A DNA stretch of 64,000 nt from Rhodospirillales bacterium URHD0017 (GCA_900110395.1 FODP01000004.1:154951-218950); one strand, 5' to 3'. Positions 1 to 9,384 are shown, numbered from the stretch's first letter. The notes: generated by a model not told the origin, from the sequence alone. Program-made: numbers and translations.

Positions 1-148
1 GGCGCATTTCGATGTCCTTTGCGTTCATGCTCCTCCCCCCCGGGGGGGGGAGGGGGGGGGGGGGGGGGTTAAAGCGAGCCTTCGAGGCCCCCTCACCTAA
101 CCTCTCCCCCTAGCGGGGGAGAGGAACATGAGTCGAGAGAAACATGAG
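1..148. repeat. Interspersed paired-hairpin repeat, with poly-G run
   Basis: This stretch matches the other paired-hairpin repeats at 11081-11190 and 54852-54943. It has a C-rich/G-rich block, a spacer with ttcgaggccccctc, then cctctcccc-loop-ggggagagg and a short tail with catgag. In this copy the first hairpin is replaced by 7 C, 9 G, one A and 17 G (35-68). That looks like a collapsed or mis-called homopolymer rather than a natural stem. No gene is visible in 1-166. Confidence 0.6.
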
Positions 149-166
149 TCGAGGATCAATTGATCT

Positions 167-1057
167 CTACGGAACAACGCCCGTCGGCAACGCCATGCAA
201 TGCCGCGCAATCGCGCCCGGCGTCGTGAGCCAGATGCGATCGCGGTGTTTCGCGATGTGACGCAGCGCGCGCTTCAGGTGCCGCAGGCGATGCGGCTGGC
301 CCACCAGATAGGCGTGCAGCGCCACGCCCATCACCAGCGGCCGCGTCTGCGACAGCTCCAGCATCTCGTCGAACTGGTCGATGATGATATCGGCGAAGGC
401 GGCACCGCCGATCTTGCGGCCGACGATCTGCGGAATGTCGTTCACTTCCTGTGGATAGGGCACGGCGAGGATGCGCTTGCCGTCGCGGCAGCCGAACCAC
501 ACGGGCTGGTCATCCATCGACCAGTCGAGCAGGTAGCGATAGCCCGCTTCAGCCAGCAGGTCCGGCGTCACGTGGCTGTGGGAAATCCACGGGCCCAGCC
601 AGCCTTCGGGAGACCGGCCTTCGGCTTCCGTCAGGCGCCGGGTCGCCTCGCCGATCAGCGCGCGTTCGGCCGTCTCATCGAGCTCACCCTGACGCTCGGC
701 ATTGGTGCGGCCGTGGCCCACGATCTCGTCGCCGCGCGCGCGGCAAGCCGCGACCAGGTTGGGCGCATAGTCGTACATCGCGCTGTTGACCAGCGCGGCC
801 AGCGGCAGGCCGAGCGCGTCGAAGGCGTCGAGCATGTACCAGGCGCCGACGCGATTGCCATAATCGCGCCACGAGAAGTTGAGAATGTCGGGCTGTGGTC
901 CACCCGGCGCCAGTTCCGCACCGAGCCCCTCGCCGTAGGCAAAATGCTCGAGATTGAGGGCGAAATAGACGGCGAGCCGTCGGCCATTCGGCCAAGTGTA
1001 GTCGGCGCGGCCGCGCAGAGGCACGTAGCCATAGCGGTTGTGTGTTCTCAGTCGCAT
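167..1057 (-). CDS. Polysaccharide deacetylase-family protein (PuuE/allantoinase-like)
   Basis: A 296-residue protein of the NodB/polysaccharide deacetylase fold, closest in appearance to the bacterial PuuE-type subgroup, which acts on C-N bonds of allantoin-like compounds, rather than to chitin deacetylases. Visible signs are an N-terminal strand ending NLEHFAYGEG, the motif EIVGHGRTNAE near residue 112 that replaces the usual HTxxH, and a late VALHAYLVGQPHR segment with likely metal or acid/base histidines. There is no signal peptide, so it is probably cytoplasmic. It is divergent from the next gene with only 39 bp between starts. The substrate cannot be read from the sequence; proximity to cyclic-amide hydrolases downstream makes a ureide or amide substrate plausible. 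Confidence 0.75.
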   Translation of the reverse strand: MRLRTHNRYGYVPLRGRADYTWPNGRRLAVYFALNLEHFAYGEGLGAELAPGGPQPDILNFSWRDYGNRVGAWYMLDAFDALGLPLAALVNSAMYDYAPNLVAACRARGDEIVGHGRTNAERQGELDETAERALIGEATRRLTEAEGRSPEGWLGPWISHSHVTPDLLAEAGYRYLLDWSMDDQPVWFGCRDGKRILAVPYPQEVNDIPQIVGRKIGGAAFADIIIDQFDEMLELSQTRPLVMGVALHAYLVGQPHRLRHLKRALRHIAKHRDRIWLTTPGAIARHCMALPTGVVP

Positions 1058-1096
1058 CTCGAGATCAGCCCCACAAAACGAAAGAAGTTTTAGACC

Positions 1097-2383
1097 ATGC
1101 TCGCGCGCCTGCTGTCCGCGGCCCTCGCCGGCTGCCTGCTTCTCCTCACCGGGTCCCCGGCCTTCGCCTACTACTCGAAAGACTCCTACGAAGGCGAGGT
1201 GACCTTCACCAGCATGGTCGAGATCGCCGACGATACGCCCGACTTCCTGCTCGAGCCCTCATACATCAGCCGGCAGCTCCTGTACCTCGCCGGCCCTCTT
1301 CAGGCCGCCCCCAGGAAGGCCGCTGCCAAGAACGACGCGAAAGTCGAGGTTCTCGGAAAGCATCGCGACAGCAAGACCGGCAAGCTCTACGTGCGCTACC
1401 GCTACACCGGCACGTTCGTTCTCGACAACGGGCTTCAGGATGTCGTCAAGATCCGCCTGCCCCTCAACCTGGACGAGGTGTGGGAGCGTTCGACCGACAG
1501 CTGCTTCAGCTGGGGCGACAAGTATCGCATGGCCTACTTCTGGGCTCCGCTGAACAAAGGGTGCCCGCTGGTCGACGGTGTCGACTATTCCACCGCGGAC
1601 GGTACGATCGTCGCAAAGCACGCCAACACCACCAACACCGCGCCCGCCTACGAGCGACTGGCCAACGGCACCGGCGAGATCCGCGTCGTGCTGACCTACG
1701 GCGCCGACGATGACAAGAACGGCAAGTCCGCTCCCGACAAGAACACCGACTACAACGCCGCGAACTACCGGGATATACGCAAGTTCCTTGTGAATCAGGG
1801 CTTCTCGGTTCGCACCCTCCCCGTCGACGAGCGCGAGCGTGAATGCGGAAACACGAAGCCTCTGGCCGACTCTCCGGGCCACGTCGAGGAATTCGCGCGC
1901 AAGGATGGCGGGCGCAAGATCGTCGTCCGCCTGTTCTGGGGCGTCACCAACATCGGCGAGGACAGCGTCGCTTTCTTCTGCATGGCGAAGGAGGCTGCGG
2001 AACGCGGTTCCGTCTTCCTCTATGCCGGCCATTCCCGCGTCGGCTTGCTGGATCTCAAGTACATGGGCGATCAGATCGGTGCGCCCATCAAGATGAACAA
2101 CGACCAGTACCAGATCTATGGATTCTTCGGCTGCTCGAGCTACAGCTACTACAATCTTTCCTATTTTGCCGCGAAGGCCTCGAAGACCGATCCCGAGGGC
2201 TCGAAGAACGCCGACATCATCACCAACGGCATTACGGGCTCGTTCGGGTCGATGACGGATTTCACCATCAAGACCCTGACTCCCATTTTCAACTGGTCGG
2301 CACGCGGCACCAGGACGACCTGGCAGCAGATCATGAACTCCTACTCGGAGAGATTCCTGACCGGGGTCAACGGCGACGAGTAG
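1097..2383 (+). CDS. Secreted protein with caspase-like His/Cys motifs, function unknown
   Basis: I do not recognise this 428-residue protein by family. A Sec signal peptide is clear (hydrophobic residues 5-22, cleavage after AFA at about 24), so it is exported. The N-terminal half is rich in beta-like segments. In the C-terminal half a strand ending FLYAGHSR (His312) is followed 34 residues later by YGFFGCSSYSYY (Cys346). That order and spacing, His after one hydrophobic strand and Cys after the next, is what clan CD (caspase/gingipain-like) peptidases show. A later segment (ADIITNGITGS, about 372-382) could be part of the same fold. Six other cysteines may form disulfides. The ribosome site is weak (agaag). 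The peptidase assignment is inference from motifs only. Confidence 0.6.
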   Translation: MLARLLSAALAGCLLLLTGSPAFAYYSKDSYEGEVTFTSMVEIADDTPDFLLEPSYISRQLLYLAGPLQAAPRKAAAKNDAKVEVLGKHRDSKTGKLYVRYRYTGTFVLDNGLQDVVKIRLPLNLDEVWERSTDSCFSWGDKYRMAYFWAPLNKGCPLVDGVDYSTADGTIVAKHANTTNTAPAYERLANGTGEIRVVLTYGADDDKNGKSAPDKNTDYNAANYRDIRKFLVNQGFSVRTLPVDERERECGNTKPLADSPGHVEEFARKDGGRKIVVRLFWGVTNIGEDSVAFFCMAKEAAERGSVFLYAGHSRVGLLDLKYMGDQIGAPIKMNNDQYQIYGFFGCSSYSYYNLSYFAAKASKTDPEGSKNADIITNGITGSFGSMTDFTIKTLTPIFNWSARGTRTTWQQIMNSYSERFLTGVNGDE

Positions 2384-2521
2384 CCGGGCTGCACGCACCG
2401 GGCGACAACTCCCACGCCTGGCCGTCAGCAAAACGTAGCGCCCACAAAGCCGATGGGCTACGGTTACACAGGGAATGAAGCTGGCTCGTCAGCAGCCGGC
2501 TTTTGGGAGGAGTAGTCTGCG

Positions 2522-4282
2522 TTGACGGCAACGAGTGCTGAAGCCCTGCCGGCTGCCCGCCAAATGACGCAGGCGCCGAGGCGATGGGGCGCCCCGCTAT
2601 GGGTCGGCGCGCTGCTGATCGTGCTGGCGTTCCTGGTGATCTATCCCCTGCTGATGCTGATGTTCGGCGCGTTGAGCGATTCCAACCCGATCGTCGACGG
2701 GTTCGGCGCTTTCCGGCCGTCGGCCAAGCACTTCTTTGACGTGCTGGCCAACGAGAACGTCCACCTCGCCTTCTTCAACGCGTTGGCCGCCTGCGGTGGT
2801 GGCACCATCCTGGCGGTGGTGATCGGGCTCGCCTTTTCGTGGATCGTCGTGCGCACCAACACGCCGTTCAAGGGCTTCATCGCCGGCGCCAGCATGATCC
2901 CGCTGTTCGTGCCGCCGCTGGTCGCCGGCGTCGCCTGGGGCATTTTAGGCTCGCCCAAGACCGGCCTGCTCAACACGGCACTCAAGTGGGTAGGGATCGA
3001 CTTCCGCTTCAACTTCTACTCGATGTCCGGCCTCATCATCGTCTTCGGCATCTACTACGCGCCCTATGTCTACATGTTCACCGCCTCGGCGCTCAGGAAC
3101 ATGGACCCGAGCCTGGAAGAAGCGTCGGAAGTATCAGGCGCCTCGGCCTTCACAACGATCTTCACCATCACCTTCCCGCTGATCGCGCCCGCAATCCTCG
3201 CCGGCTCGCTGCTGTCCTTCGTGGTGATGCTTGGGATCTACGGCGTGCCGGCAGCGCTCGGCGCGCCGGCCAACATCAACGTGCTCACCACGTACATCTT
3301 CAAGCTCACTGCCTGGAGCCCGCCGCTCTACAACACCGCCGCCGCCGTCGCGATCCTGCTGATGGTCGTCACCGCGATCCTGGTATGGGCGCAGCAGAAG
3401 GTGCTTTCGGGCAAAAGCTACGCCACGGTCGCCGGCAAGGCGTTCCGGCCGCGCAGCCTCAATCTCGGGCCGTGGCGCTGGTTCACCTTCGCCCTGGCGC
3501 TGGTCTACCTGTTCGTCGTCGTGGTGCTGCCGACGCTCGCGCTGGTCATCGCCGCGTTCCGCAAGTTCCTGTTCTTCAAGGACTTCAACGCGCTGTTCGA
3601 CTGGAACCAGTACAGCTGGGTGCACTTCAACAGCGTGTTCGACAATCCGCTGACCATGCTGTCGATCTGGAACACGCTGAAGGTTGGCGTCATCACCGCC
3701 GTGGCGGGCGGCGCTCTCGCCTTCGCCATCGGCTACACGGTGAACCGCACCACCGTCTCGGGCCGCCGCTCGATCGACCTTTTGGCCACGCTTCCCGTGG
3801 CCATCCCGGGCCTGGTCGTCGGCGTCGCCTACCTGTGGGCCTGGATCGGCCTGCCCGGCGGCCTCTACGGCACGATCTGGATCCTGGCGCTGGCCTTCGT
3901 CGCGCGCTTCATGCCCGACACCGTGAAAGCGCTGTCGACCTCGTTCCTGCAGATCCACAAGGAGCTCGAGGAGGCTGCGTGGATCTGCGGTCGCGGGCTT
4001 TTGGGCACCATCCGCACCGTCGTGCTGCCGCTCGCCAAGCCCGGCGTCGTGGCGTCGATGACACTCCTGTTCGTGCTGGCAATCCGCGAGCTCGGCTCCT
4101 CGCTGTTCCTCTACACCAGCGACACCACCGTGATGGCCGTCCTGCTGCTCGATTACTACGAGGGCGGCAACACCGGGAAGACTGCCGCGTTCAGCCTGGT
4201 GCAGACGGCGATCCTCGGCGTACTGCTCGGGCTCACGACCTGGATCTCGCGCGAGACGACCCAGAACACGCGATTCAACTGA
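2522..4282 (+). CDS. ABC transporter permease, fused two-domain (FbpB/ThiP type)
   Basis: A 586-residue inner-membrane permease containing two complete binding-protein-dependent transport domains in one chain, about twelve membrane segments in all. This is the arrangement of Fe3+ and thiamine importers (FbpB, ThiP). EAA-loop signatures are visible near residue 200 (MDPSLEEASEVSGAS) and near residue 480 (HKELEEAAWICGRG). The start chosen is TTG at 2522 because gggaggag lies about 8 bases upstream; ATG at 2564 is an alternative without such a site. It is the first gene of a three-gene importer operon with the binding protein and ATPase downstream. Confidence 0.9.
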   Translation: MTATSAEALPAARQMTQAPRRWGAPLWVGALLIVLAFLVIYPLLMLMFGALSDSNPIVDGFGAFRPSAKHFFDVLANENVHLAFFNALAACGGGTILAVVIGLAFSWIVVRTNTPFKGFIAGASMIPLFVPPLVAGVAWGILGSPKTGLLNTALKWVGIDFRFNFYSMSGLIIVFGIYYAPYVYMFTASALRNMDPSLEEASEVSGASAFTTIFTITFPLIAPAILAGSLLSFVVMLGIYGVPAALGAPANINVLTTYIFKLTAWSPPLYNTAAAVAILLMVVTAILVWAQQKVLSGKSYATVAGKAFRPRSLNLGPWRWFTFALALVYLFVVVVLPTLALVIAAFRKFLFFKDFNALFDWNQYSWVHFNSVFDNPLTMLSIWNTLKVGVITAVAGGALAFAIGYTVNRTTVSGRRSIDLLATLPVAIPGLVVGVAYLWAWIGLPGGLYGTIWILALAFVARFMPDTVKALSTSFLQIHKELEEAAWICGRGLLGTIRTVVLPLAKPGVVASMTLLFVLAIRELGSSLFLYTSDTTVMAVLLLDYYEGGNTGKTAAFSLVQTAILGVLLGLTTWISRETTQNTRFN

Positions 4283-4307
4283 AATCAGATCAGGAGGAAT
4301 ACGACCG

Positions 4308-5345
4308 ATGAAGAGACGCACCTTCACCAAGACCGCCGTGCTCGGAACAGCGGGCATCCTCACCGGTGGGCTGCCCGCATGGGCGCAGCAGGAGAAGTTC
4401 GGCACCAAGGAAGAGATCGCCGCTGCCGAGAAGGAGGGCGGCCTCACCTACTACACCGCGAACTTCGCCGAGACCGAGCAGGAGGTCATCAAGGAGTTCA
4501 ACAAGACCTTCCCCAAGATCAAGGTGGCGATGGTGCGCGCGCCCGGCGGCCAGCTCATCACTCGCATCAAGACCGAGGCGGCCGCTGGCAAGCTCGGCGC
4601 CGACGTGGTCAACCACTCTGACCGCGGCCTGATGCTGGAATTGCAGGACCTGTTCCAGGACTACAAGCCGCCCAACGCCGCCGACTACCGGCCCGATGCG
4701 ATGGTGTCGCCCAAGCTGTGGCCGGGCGTCACCCTGGGCTGGGCGATCGCCTACAACACCCAGCTCGTGAAGAACGCGCCCAAGACCTGGATGGATCTCA
4801 CCAAGCCCGAATACAAGGACAAGCAGATCGGCCAAGTGGTGGGGCCGTCGGGCGGCACGACCTGGACCCGCATCATGTTCGAGAAGCAGGTGCTGGGCGA
4901 CGACTACTGGGCCAAGCAGGCCGCGCTCGGCATCTCGCTGTTCCCGTCGGGCGCGCCGACCTCCGACTCGCTGGTGCGCGGCGAAATCTCGATCGCGCCG
5001 CTGCTCTACAACATCATCTACACCAAGATCGTCGAGGGGGCGCCGGCCGAAGCGATCTTCGCGCCCGAGGGTGTGCCGATCATTCCCTACGCCGACGGCA
5101 TCACCAAGACGGCGAAGAGCCCGAATGCCTCCAAGCTCTTCATGAACTGGCGCCTCAGCAAGGAAGGCCAGTCCTTCCAGATCGCCAAGCTCGGCAACAT
5201 CACCTCGCTGAAGGAGCCGCCCGCCTTCCCCAAGGGCTGGGACCCCAAGGTGATCAAGGTATGGGTGCCGAACTTCGAGCAGTTCGAGAAGCTGCGCGAG
5301 CCCTGGCTCGCCGAGTGGAACAAGACCTACGGCTACCGGCAGTGA
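4308..5345 (+). CDS. ABC transporter periplasmic binding protein (Fe3+-type family)
   Basis: A 345-residue extracellular solute-binding protein. The first 26 residues carry a twin-arginine-like leader (MKRRTFTKTAVLGTAG) ending in AWAQ, so it is likely exported by Tat and soluble in the periplasm. The body resembles the FbpA/AfuA and 2-aminoethylphosphonate-type binding proteins: EKEGGLTYYTANF near the N terminus and TLGWAIAYNTQLVKN around residue 142. A good site (aggagg) precedes the ATG by about 10 bases. It lies 25 bp after the permease gene and overlaps the ATPase gene by 4 bases. The substrate, whether iron, phosphonate or another anion, is not determined by these motifs. Confidence 0.88.
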   Translation: MKRRTFTKTAVLGTAGILTGGLPAWAQQEKFGTKEEIAAAEKEGGLTYYTANFAETEQEVIKEFNKTFPKIKVAMVRAPGGQLITRIKTEAAAGKLGADVVNHSDRGLMLELQDLFQDYKPPNAADYRPDAMVSPKLWPGVTLGWAIAYNTQLVKNAPKTWMDLTKPEYKDKQIGQVVGPSGGTTWTRIMFEKQVLGDDYWAKQAALGISLFPSGAPTSDSLVRGEISIAPLLYNIIYTKIVEGAPAEAIFAPEGVPIIPYADGITKTAKSPNASKLFMNWRLSKEGQSFQIAKLGNITSLKEPPAFPKGWDPKVIKVWVPNFEQFEKLREPWLAEWNKTYGYRQ

Positions 5346-6445
5346 GCAGCGCGCTTCTCATCGAGGATCTGGTCAAGCAGTTCGCGACGGGCAAGCCCGC
5401 CGTTGACGGCGTCAGCTTCGACGTCCCGGCGGGCGAGATCGTGGTGTTGCTGGGCCCCTCGGGCTGCGGCAAGACCACGACCTTGCGCTGCGTGGCCGGT
5501 CTGGAACATCCGACGGGCGGTCGCATCTCGATCGGCGACCGCGTCGTCTCCGAGCCCGAGCGCGGCCTGCTGGTGAGCCCGCGCGAGCGCGATATCGGCA
5601 TGGTTTTCCAGTCCTACGCCGTGTGGCCGCACATGACGGTGCGCCAGAACGTGGCTTACCCGCTGAAGCATCGGCGCAGGAACGGCGTGGGCAGCAACAT
5701 CAACGCCCAGGTCAACGAGACGCTGGAGCTGGTCGGACTGGCCGACTACGCCGAACGGCCGGTGACCTCGCTGTCGGGCGGCCAGATGCAGCGCGTGGCG
5801 CTGGCGCGAAGCCTGGTCTATCGCCCGCAGCTCCTGCTGCTCGATGAGCCGCTCAGCAACCTCGACGCCAAGCTGCGCATCCGGCTGCGCGATGAATTGC
5901 GCCGGATCCTGAAGCAGACGGGCATGACCGGGCTCTACGTCACGCATGACCAGTCCGAGGCCGTGGTGCTGGGCGATCGCATCGGCGTGATGAAGGACGG
6001 CAAGCTTCTGCAGATGGCCCCGCCGGCCGAGATCTACAATCGCCCGGCCGATTCCTTCGTCGCCAACTTCACCGGCGCCTCGAACATCCTGTTGGGCAAG
6101 GTACTGGCGCGCAGCGGCGACAAGGCGACCATCGATCTCGGCGCCGCCGGCCGCATCGAAGCCTGGACGCCGCAGCCGCTCGCCGTCGGCGACAAGGCGC
6201 GCGTGGCGCTGCGGGCCGAGAACGTGCGCCTGGGCGAAAAGGGTCCGGCCAACGCCTTCTCCGGCCGCGTGGTCGAGCGCCGCTATCAGGGCATGCAGAC
6301 GGTGTATGACGTCGAGCTGGGGGGCCAGCGCCTCGAAGCGCTCGAACTGGGCACAGCAGCGCGCCACAACGACGGCGAGGTCGCTGTCACCCTGCCGCCC
6401 GACACGTGCTGGGCCTATCGCGACGAGGGCGTGATCGCGGACTGA
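5342..6445 (+). CDS. ABC transporter ATP-binding protein (FbpC/PotA type)
   Basis: A 367-residue cytoplasmic ATPase that energises the importer encoded just upstream. Walker A GPSGCGKTTT lies at about 37-46, the signature LSGGQMQR and Walker B LLLLDEPLSNLD follow in order, and the switch histidine is in YVTHDQSEA. The last 120 residues form the TOBE-type regulatory domain of the iron, polyamine and sugar importer group. GTG at 5342 overlaps the TGA of the binding-protein gene (GTGA), which indicates translational coupling and fixes the start. Confidence 0.92.
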   Translation: MSSALLIEDLVKQFATGKPAVDGVSFDVPAGEIVVLLGPSGCGKTTTLRCVAGLEHPTGGRISIGDRVVSEPERGLLVSPRERDIGMVFQSYAVWPHMTVRQNVAYPLKHRRRNGVGSNINAQVNETLELVGLADYAERPVTSLSGGQMQRVALARSLVYRPQLLLLDEPLSNLDAKLRIRLRDELRRILKQTGMTGLYVTHDQSEAVVLGDRIGVMKDGKLLQMAPPAEIYNRPADSFVANFTGASNILLGKVLARSGDKATIDLGAAGRIEAWTPQPLAVGDKARVALRAENVRLGEKGPANAFSGRVVERRYQGMQTVYDVELGGQRLEALELGTAARHNDGEVAVTLPPDTCWAYRDEGVIAD

Positions 6446-6450
6446 GTCAT

Positions 6451-6530
6451 TGCTGGGAGCGCGCCACTCCGTGGCGCATCTTCGTGGATCGCACCGCCCA
6501 TGAGCGCCACGGAGTGGCGCGCTCCCAGCA
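6451..6530. repeat. Interspersed 27-nt inverted repeat (gcgccactc family)
   Basis: Positions 6451-6477 and 6504-6530 are perfect 27-base inverted copies separated by 26 bases. The arms carry gggagcgcgccactcc. Related elements lie at 33837-33910 and 52022-52099, so this is a dispersed family in the genome. Here it sits between an ATPase gene and the next gene on the same strand and could act as a transcript-end stem-loop. Confidence 0.9.
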
Positions 6531-6623
6531 AAGATCCAATTCCAATCAGCAGGCGGATAACGCTGCCAGCGCACGGAGTCCTACGGTCGAGGTGCCTAAA
6601 ACACCAACCCGAAGGATCCCATC

Positions 6624-7073
6624 ATGTCCAAGGAACAGGAAAACAAGGAAATCGTCGGACGCTGGTTCACGGAGTTCTGGGGCAAGAGCTGCAATCTCGC
6701 CGTCGTCGACGAGCTCGCCGCCCCCGACATGCTGCTGCAGTACTCGCTGCATGCCCCGCGCCGTGGCCGCGACGACATCAAGCGCTTCATGACCGACTTC
6801 CGCGCAGCCTTCCCCGACCTCGAATTCGGCGGCACCGCCGACCTCATTGCCGAGGGCGACTACGTCGTCGGCCGCTGGGAAGGCGGCGGCACGCACAGTG
6901 GGCCGGCTTTCAGTGACTTCCTGATCGGCTCGCTGCCGGCCAAATCCGGCCGCAAGATGCACTTCACGGGCACGACCGTGCTGCGCATCGAGAACGGCAA
7001 GGTCAAGGAAGAGATCGGTTTGGACGACGGCGTGACCGCGCTGCAGCAGCTCGGCCTGCTGAAAGCGGCCTAA
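6624..7073 (+). CDS. SnoaL-like / ester cyclase family protein
   Basis: A 149-residue NTF2-fold protein of the SnoaL/ester-cyclase group. It begins EQENKEIVGRWFTEFWG, has the typical FRAAFPDLEF segment at about 56-65, and ends with VLRIENGKVKEEIGLDDG, in which the fold closes its cone with a conserved DD pair. Such proteins are small, cytoplasmic and often annotated as polyketide cyclases, but most have unknown substrates. It ends 4 bases into the convergent gene on the other strand, so the two genes share their 3' ends. Confidence 0.8.
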   Translation: MSKEQENKEIVGRWFTEFWGKSCNLAVVDELAAPDMLLQYSLHAPRRGRDDIKRFMTDFRAAFPDLEFGGTADLIAEGDYVVGRWEGGGTHSGPAFSDFLIGSLPAKSGRKMHFTGTTVLRIENGKVKEEIGLDDGVTALQQLGLLKAA

Positions 7074-8239
7074 AGCACGGCACGCAACGCCGCGGCGAGC
7101 GGCGCATCGTGCTCGGGCAGCAATACCTGCGGATCGAGGGTGAGCACGCCGCGCGCGGCGTGCCGCTCCGACAGATGCACCGGCGGATCGCCGCGCTGCA
7201 GGCGCGCGCTCACGGCAAGCGCCTCCGACACGGCGATCTCCAGCACCGGCACGCGGCCGGTGATCGAGGCCGGCACCAAGGTGACCTTGTGCCCGTCCAG
7301 TTCGGCGGCAATCGTTTTCAGCCGCGCTTCGAGCCGCGCATTGTCGGCCGTATCGTCGGCCTTCACGAACCGATCGAGCGCCATCAGCAAGCCGACGATC
7401 TCCTCCTTGCCCGCCTTGAAGCCGCGGCCGATGCCATGGTGCGGCAGGCCACGCAGGTTGGCGCGATCGACCAGTTTGGGCGGCGACCACGTCTCGGGCG
7501 CCACGTCCATGTCGAGCTGCTGCAGCAGCGCCGAGGCCACGAGATCGCGTTTGCCCGCCAGGATGCCCGATGCCTGCGGCCCGCCCAACGCCTTGCCGCC
7601 GGAGAAGGCCACCAGATCGGCGCCCAGGGCGGTGAAGCGTTTCAGGTTCTCCTTGGGCGGCAGCTGTGCCGCGGCATCGACGATCAACGGGATGCCGGCG
7701 GCGCGGCAGGCGGCGATGGCCGTCGGCAGGTCGGCCAGACTCGTCGCGTTGACCGAGAAGGCCATGGCGACCACGGCAGGCGACAGCGCCGCCTCGATCT
7801 CCCAGGCTTCCAGCCCGCGCACGCCGGCGCCGGTGCCGCGGTCGTTGTGGCCGATGTCGACCAGCCGCGCGCCGGACGCGGCCAGCGCATGGGCATAGCC
7901 GGTGCGATGCGTGCGCGGGATCAGGATGTCGCGCGGGAAATCGCCGTGCGGCAGCGCCGCCATCCTGGCGACATCCCACCGCGCGATCGACGCGGCGGCT
8001 GCGAGGGTCAGAGCCGCCGCGGCTCCGGTCGTGACCAGCCCGGCCTCGGCGCCGGTCGCCTCGGCGATGCGCGTACTTGCGGCGTCCTGCAACTCGCCGA
8101 TATCGACCGAGGCGCGCGACGCGGCGGCCATGGCCTCGACGACTTCCGGCGCCATGACGGCGCCGCCCAGCCGCGTCAGCGCGCCGGCGGCGTTGATGCG
8201 GCGGCGGACGCCGAGGGCAGCATAGGGATCGTTCATCAT
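7070..8239 (-). CDS. SelA-like PLP-dependent enzyme (D-glucosaminate-6-P ammonia-lyase-like)
   Basis: A 389-residue fold-type I PLP enzyme related to selenocysteine synthase SelA. The probable PLP lysine is K216 in FSGGKALGGPQASG, preceded by the cofactor-binding aspartate in LIVDAAAQ (D188). The N terminus RRRINAAGALTRLGG is the usual opening of the subfamily. Members outside selenium metabolism act as lyases or racemase-like enzymes (DgaE type). There is no selB or selC here and the gene ends an ABC-amidohydrolase operon, so a catabolic beta-elimination or transamination role is more likely than selenocysteine synthesis. The gap of 77 bp to the preceding amidohydrolase gene is consistent with co-transcription. 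Confidence 0.85.
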   Translation of the reverse strand: MMNDPYAALGVRRRINAAGALTRLGGAVMAPEVVEAMAAASRASVDIGELQDAASTRIAEATGAEAGLVTTGAAAALTLAAAASIARWDVARMAALPHGDFPRDILIPRTHRTGYAHALAASGARLVDIGHNDRGTGAGVRGLEAWEIEAALSPAVVAMAFSVNATSLADLPTAIAACRAAGIPLIVDAAAQLPPKENLKRFTALGADLVAFSGGKALGGPQASGILAGKRDLVASALLQQLDMDVAPETWSPPKLVDRANLRGLPHHGIGRGFKAGKEEIVGLLMALDRFVKADDTADNARLEARLKTIAAELDGHKVTLVPASITGRVPVLEIAVSEALAVSARLQRGDPPVHLSERHAARGVLTLDPQVLLPEHDAPLAAALRAVL

Positions 8240-8316
8240 TGGACAAGCTTATCCCAGGCTGCGCCAACAGCAGCGGAAAAGAGACGGCGAATGAGCGGCC
8301 CTGAAGGCCCGCGGTC

Positions 8317-9384
8317 CTATGAAACCTTCGCGATGATCGCCACTGGCCCACCACCCGGCGGGCCCTGGTGCTCGGCGCCGCCCGACACGTAGAGCAACGT
8401 ATCGCCGATCACGCCGGCCAGCACGCCGCCGACCAGGGCGCGGGCGTGGCGTGTCGAATGGATGTCGCTGTCGTCGAGCATGGTGTGGCGCCGGCCACGG
8501 ATCTCGCCCGTGGGCGAGGCCTCGGCCTTGGCCAGCACGGCCACCGTCTCGCCGCCCAGCCGGGCGAGCACGCGGCGGGCAGCGTCGGCGTCGATGGCAT
8601 CCTTCATCACGTCGTGATCGATCACCAGCTCGCCTGCCCACGCCGTCGAATTGCCGAGCACGACGATCTCGTTGCGCAGGAGCTCCACGCCGGCCGAGGT
8701 GCTGGCGACCTTGGAGTAGAGCGACCAGTCGTGGCAGACGGCGGCTTGGGGCGCGTCCTTGATCTCGCCGAGCGCCAGGGCGACGCCCAGTGCCGAGGCG
8801 CCGCGTGACAAGGCCATCGAATAATAAGTGTCGTCGGTCGCCACGGCGGCGCCGCGGCGCTCGGCCTCCTCGATACGCTCCTTGGTGAGCAGCGGACACT
8901 TGATCTGTACGAAGTGCACGTCGGCGGCGGTGGCGATGCCGGCGTCCTTCATGGCGCCGGTCACGGCCTCGGCGGTCGCCGCGATCTGCGCGGTGCGGCC
9001 GATGTCCTCGGGCTTGAAGGCGCGCGTCAGGCCGATGCCGATGGCGAGCCGCGACCCGGACGCGGTGACCGTCGCGGATTCGCGGCAGAAGACCACCAGG
9101 TGCGGCGACAGCCCGCCTTCGGTGCCGCCCGACATGACGATGGCGACACGCGACTCGACCTCGGCCATCGGGCACTTCAGGCGCTCGGCCAGCAGCAGCT
9201 TTAGCGCCAGGGTGGCGTAGCCCCGGGTGAAATCGTTGACGCAGCCGTTGCCTTCGGTCTTGCCGATGATGGCGACAATGGTCGCGGGATCGACCTCGCC
9301 GCTGTCGATCGCGTTGGCGAGCGGCGCGGTGTCCTGTGGGCCGGCGGTGGGCAGGCGCAGCACGCGGGCGCGGCGCATCCTCAT
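8317..9384 (-). CDS. Ring-opening amidohydrolase (cyanuric acid amidohydrolase / barbiturase family)
   Basis: A 355-residue enzyme of the small cyanuric acid hydrolase/barbiturase family, which hydrolyses cyclic imides such as cyanuric acid or barbiturate. The three internally repeated domains each supply a Lys-Ser pair: K42 in IGKTEGNG and S85 in MSGGTEG; K162 in VQIKCPL with a serine in ASTSAG (about 228-230); K286 in [10 protein letters not shown] and S334 in [10 protein letters not shown]. The C-terminal GPPGGGPV loop is also typical. ATG at 9384 overlaps the TGA of the upstream permease gene (ATGA), which fixes the start and places it in the ABC operon. This suggests that the imported compound is its substrate or a precursor. 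Cyanurate, barbiturate or another cyclic imide cannot be separated by eye. Confidence 0.92.
   Translation of the reverse strand: MRMRRARVLRLPTAGPQDTAPLANAIDSGEVDPATIVAIIGKTEGNGCVNDFTRGYATLALKLLLAERLKCPMAEVESRVAIVMSGGTEGGLSPHLVVFCRESATVTASGSRLAIGIGLTRAFKPEDIGRTAQIAATAEAVTGAMKDAGIATAADVHFVQIKCPLLTKERIEEAERRGAAVATDDTYYSMALSRGASALGVALALGEIKDAPQAAVCHDWSLYSKVASTSAGVELLRNEIVVLGNSTAWAGELVIDHDVMKDAIDADAARRVLARLGGETVAVLAKAEASPTGEIRGRRHTMLDDSDIHSTRHARALVGGVLAGVIGDTLLYVSGGAEHQGPPGGGPVAIIAKVS

Noticed and set aside
2384..2521. A terminator or riboswitch before the first ABC importer
   Set aside because: Short complementary segments (cgtagc/gctacg; agccggct) are present, but no U-run or recognised aptamer core follows.
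7070..8239. A selenocysteine synthesis gene (selA)
   Set aside because: The enzyme fold matches, but no selB, selC or selD is present and the gene ends a catabolic operon; the subfamily features fit DgaE-like lyases better.
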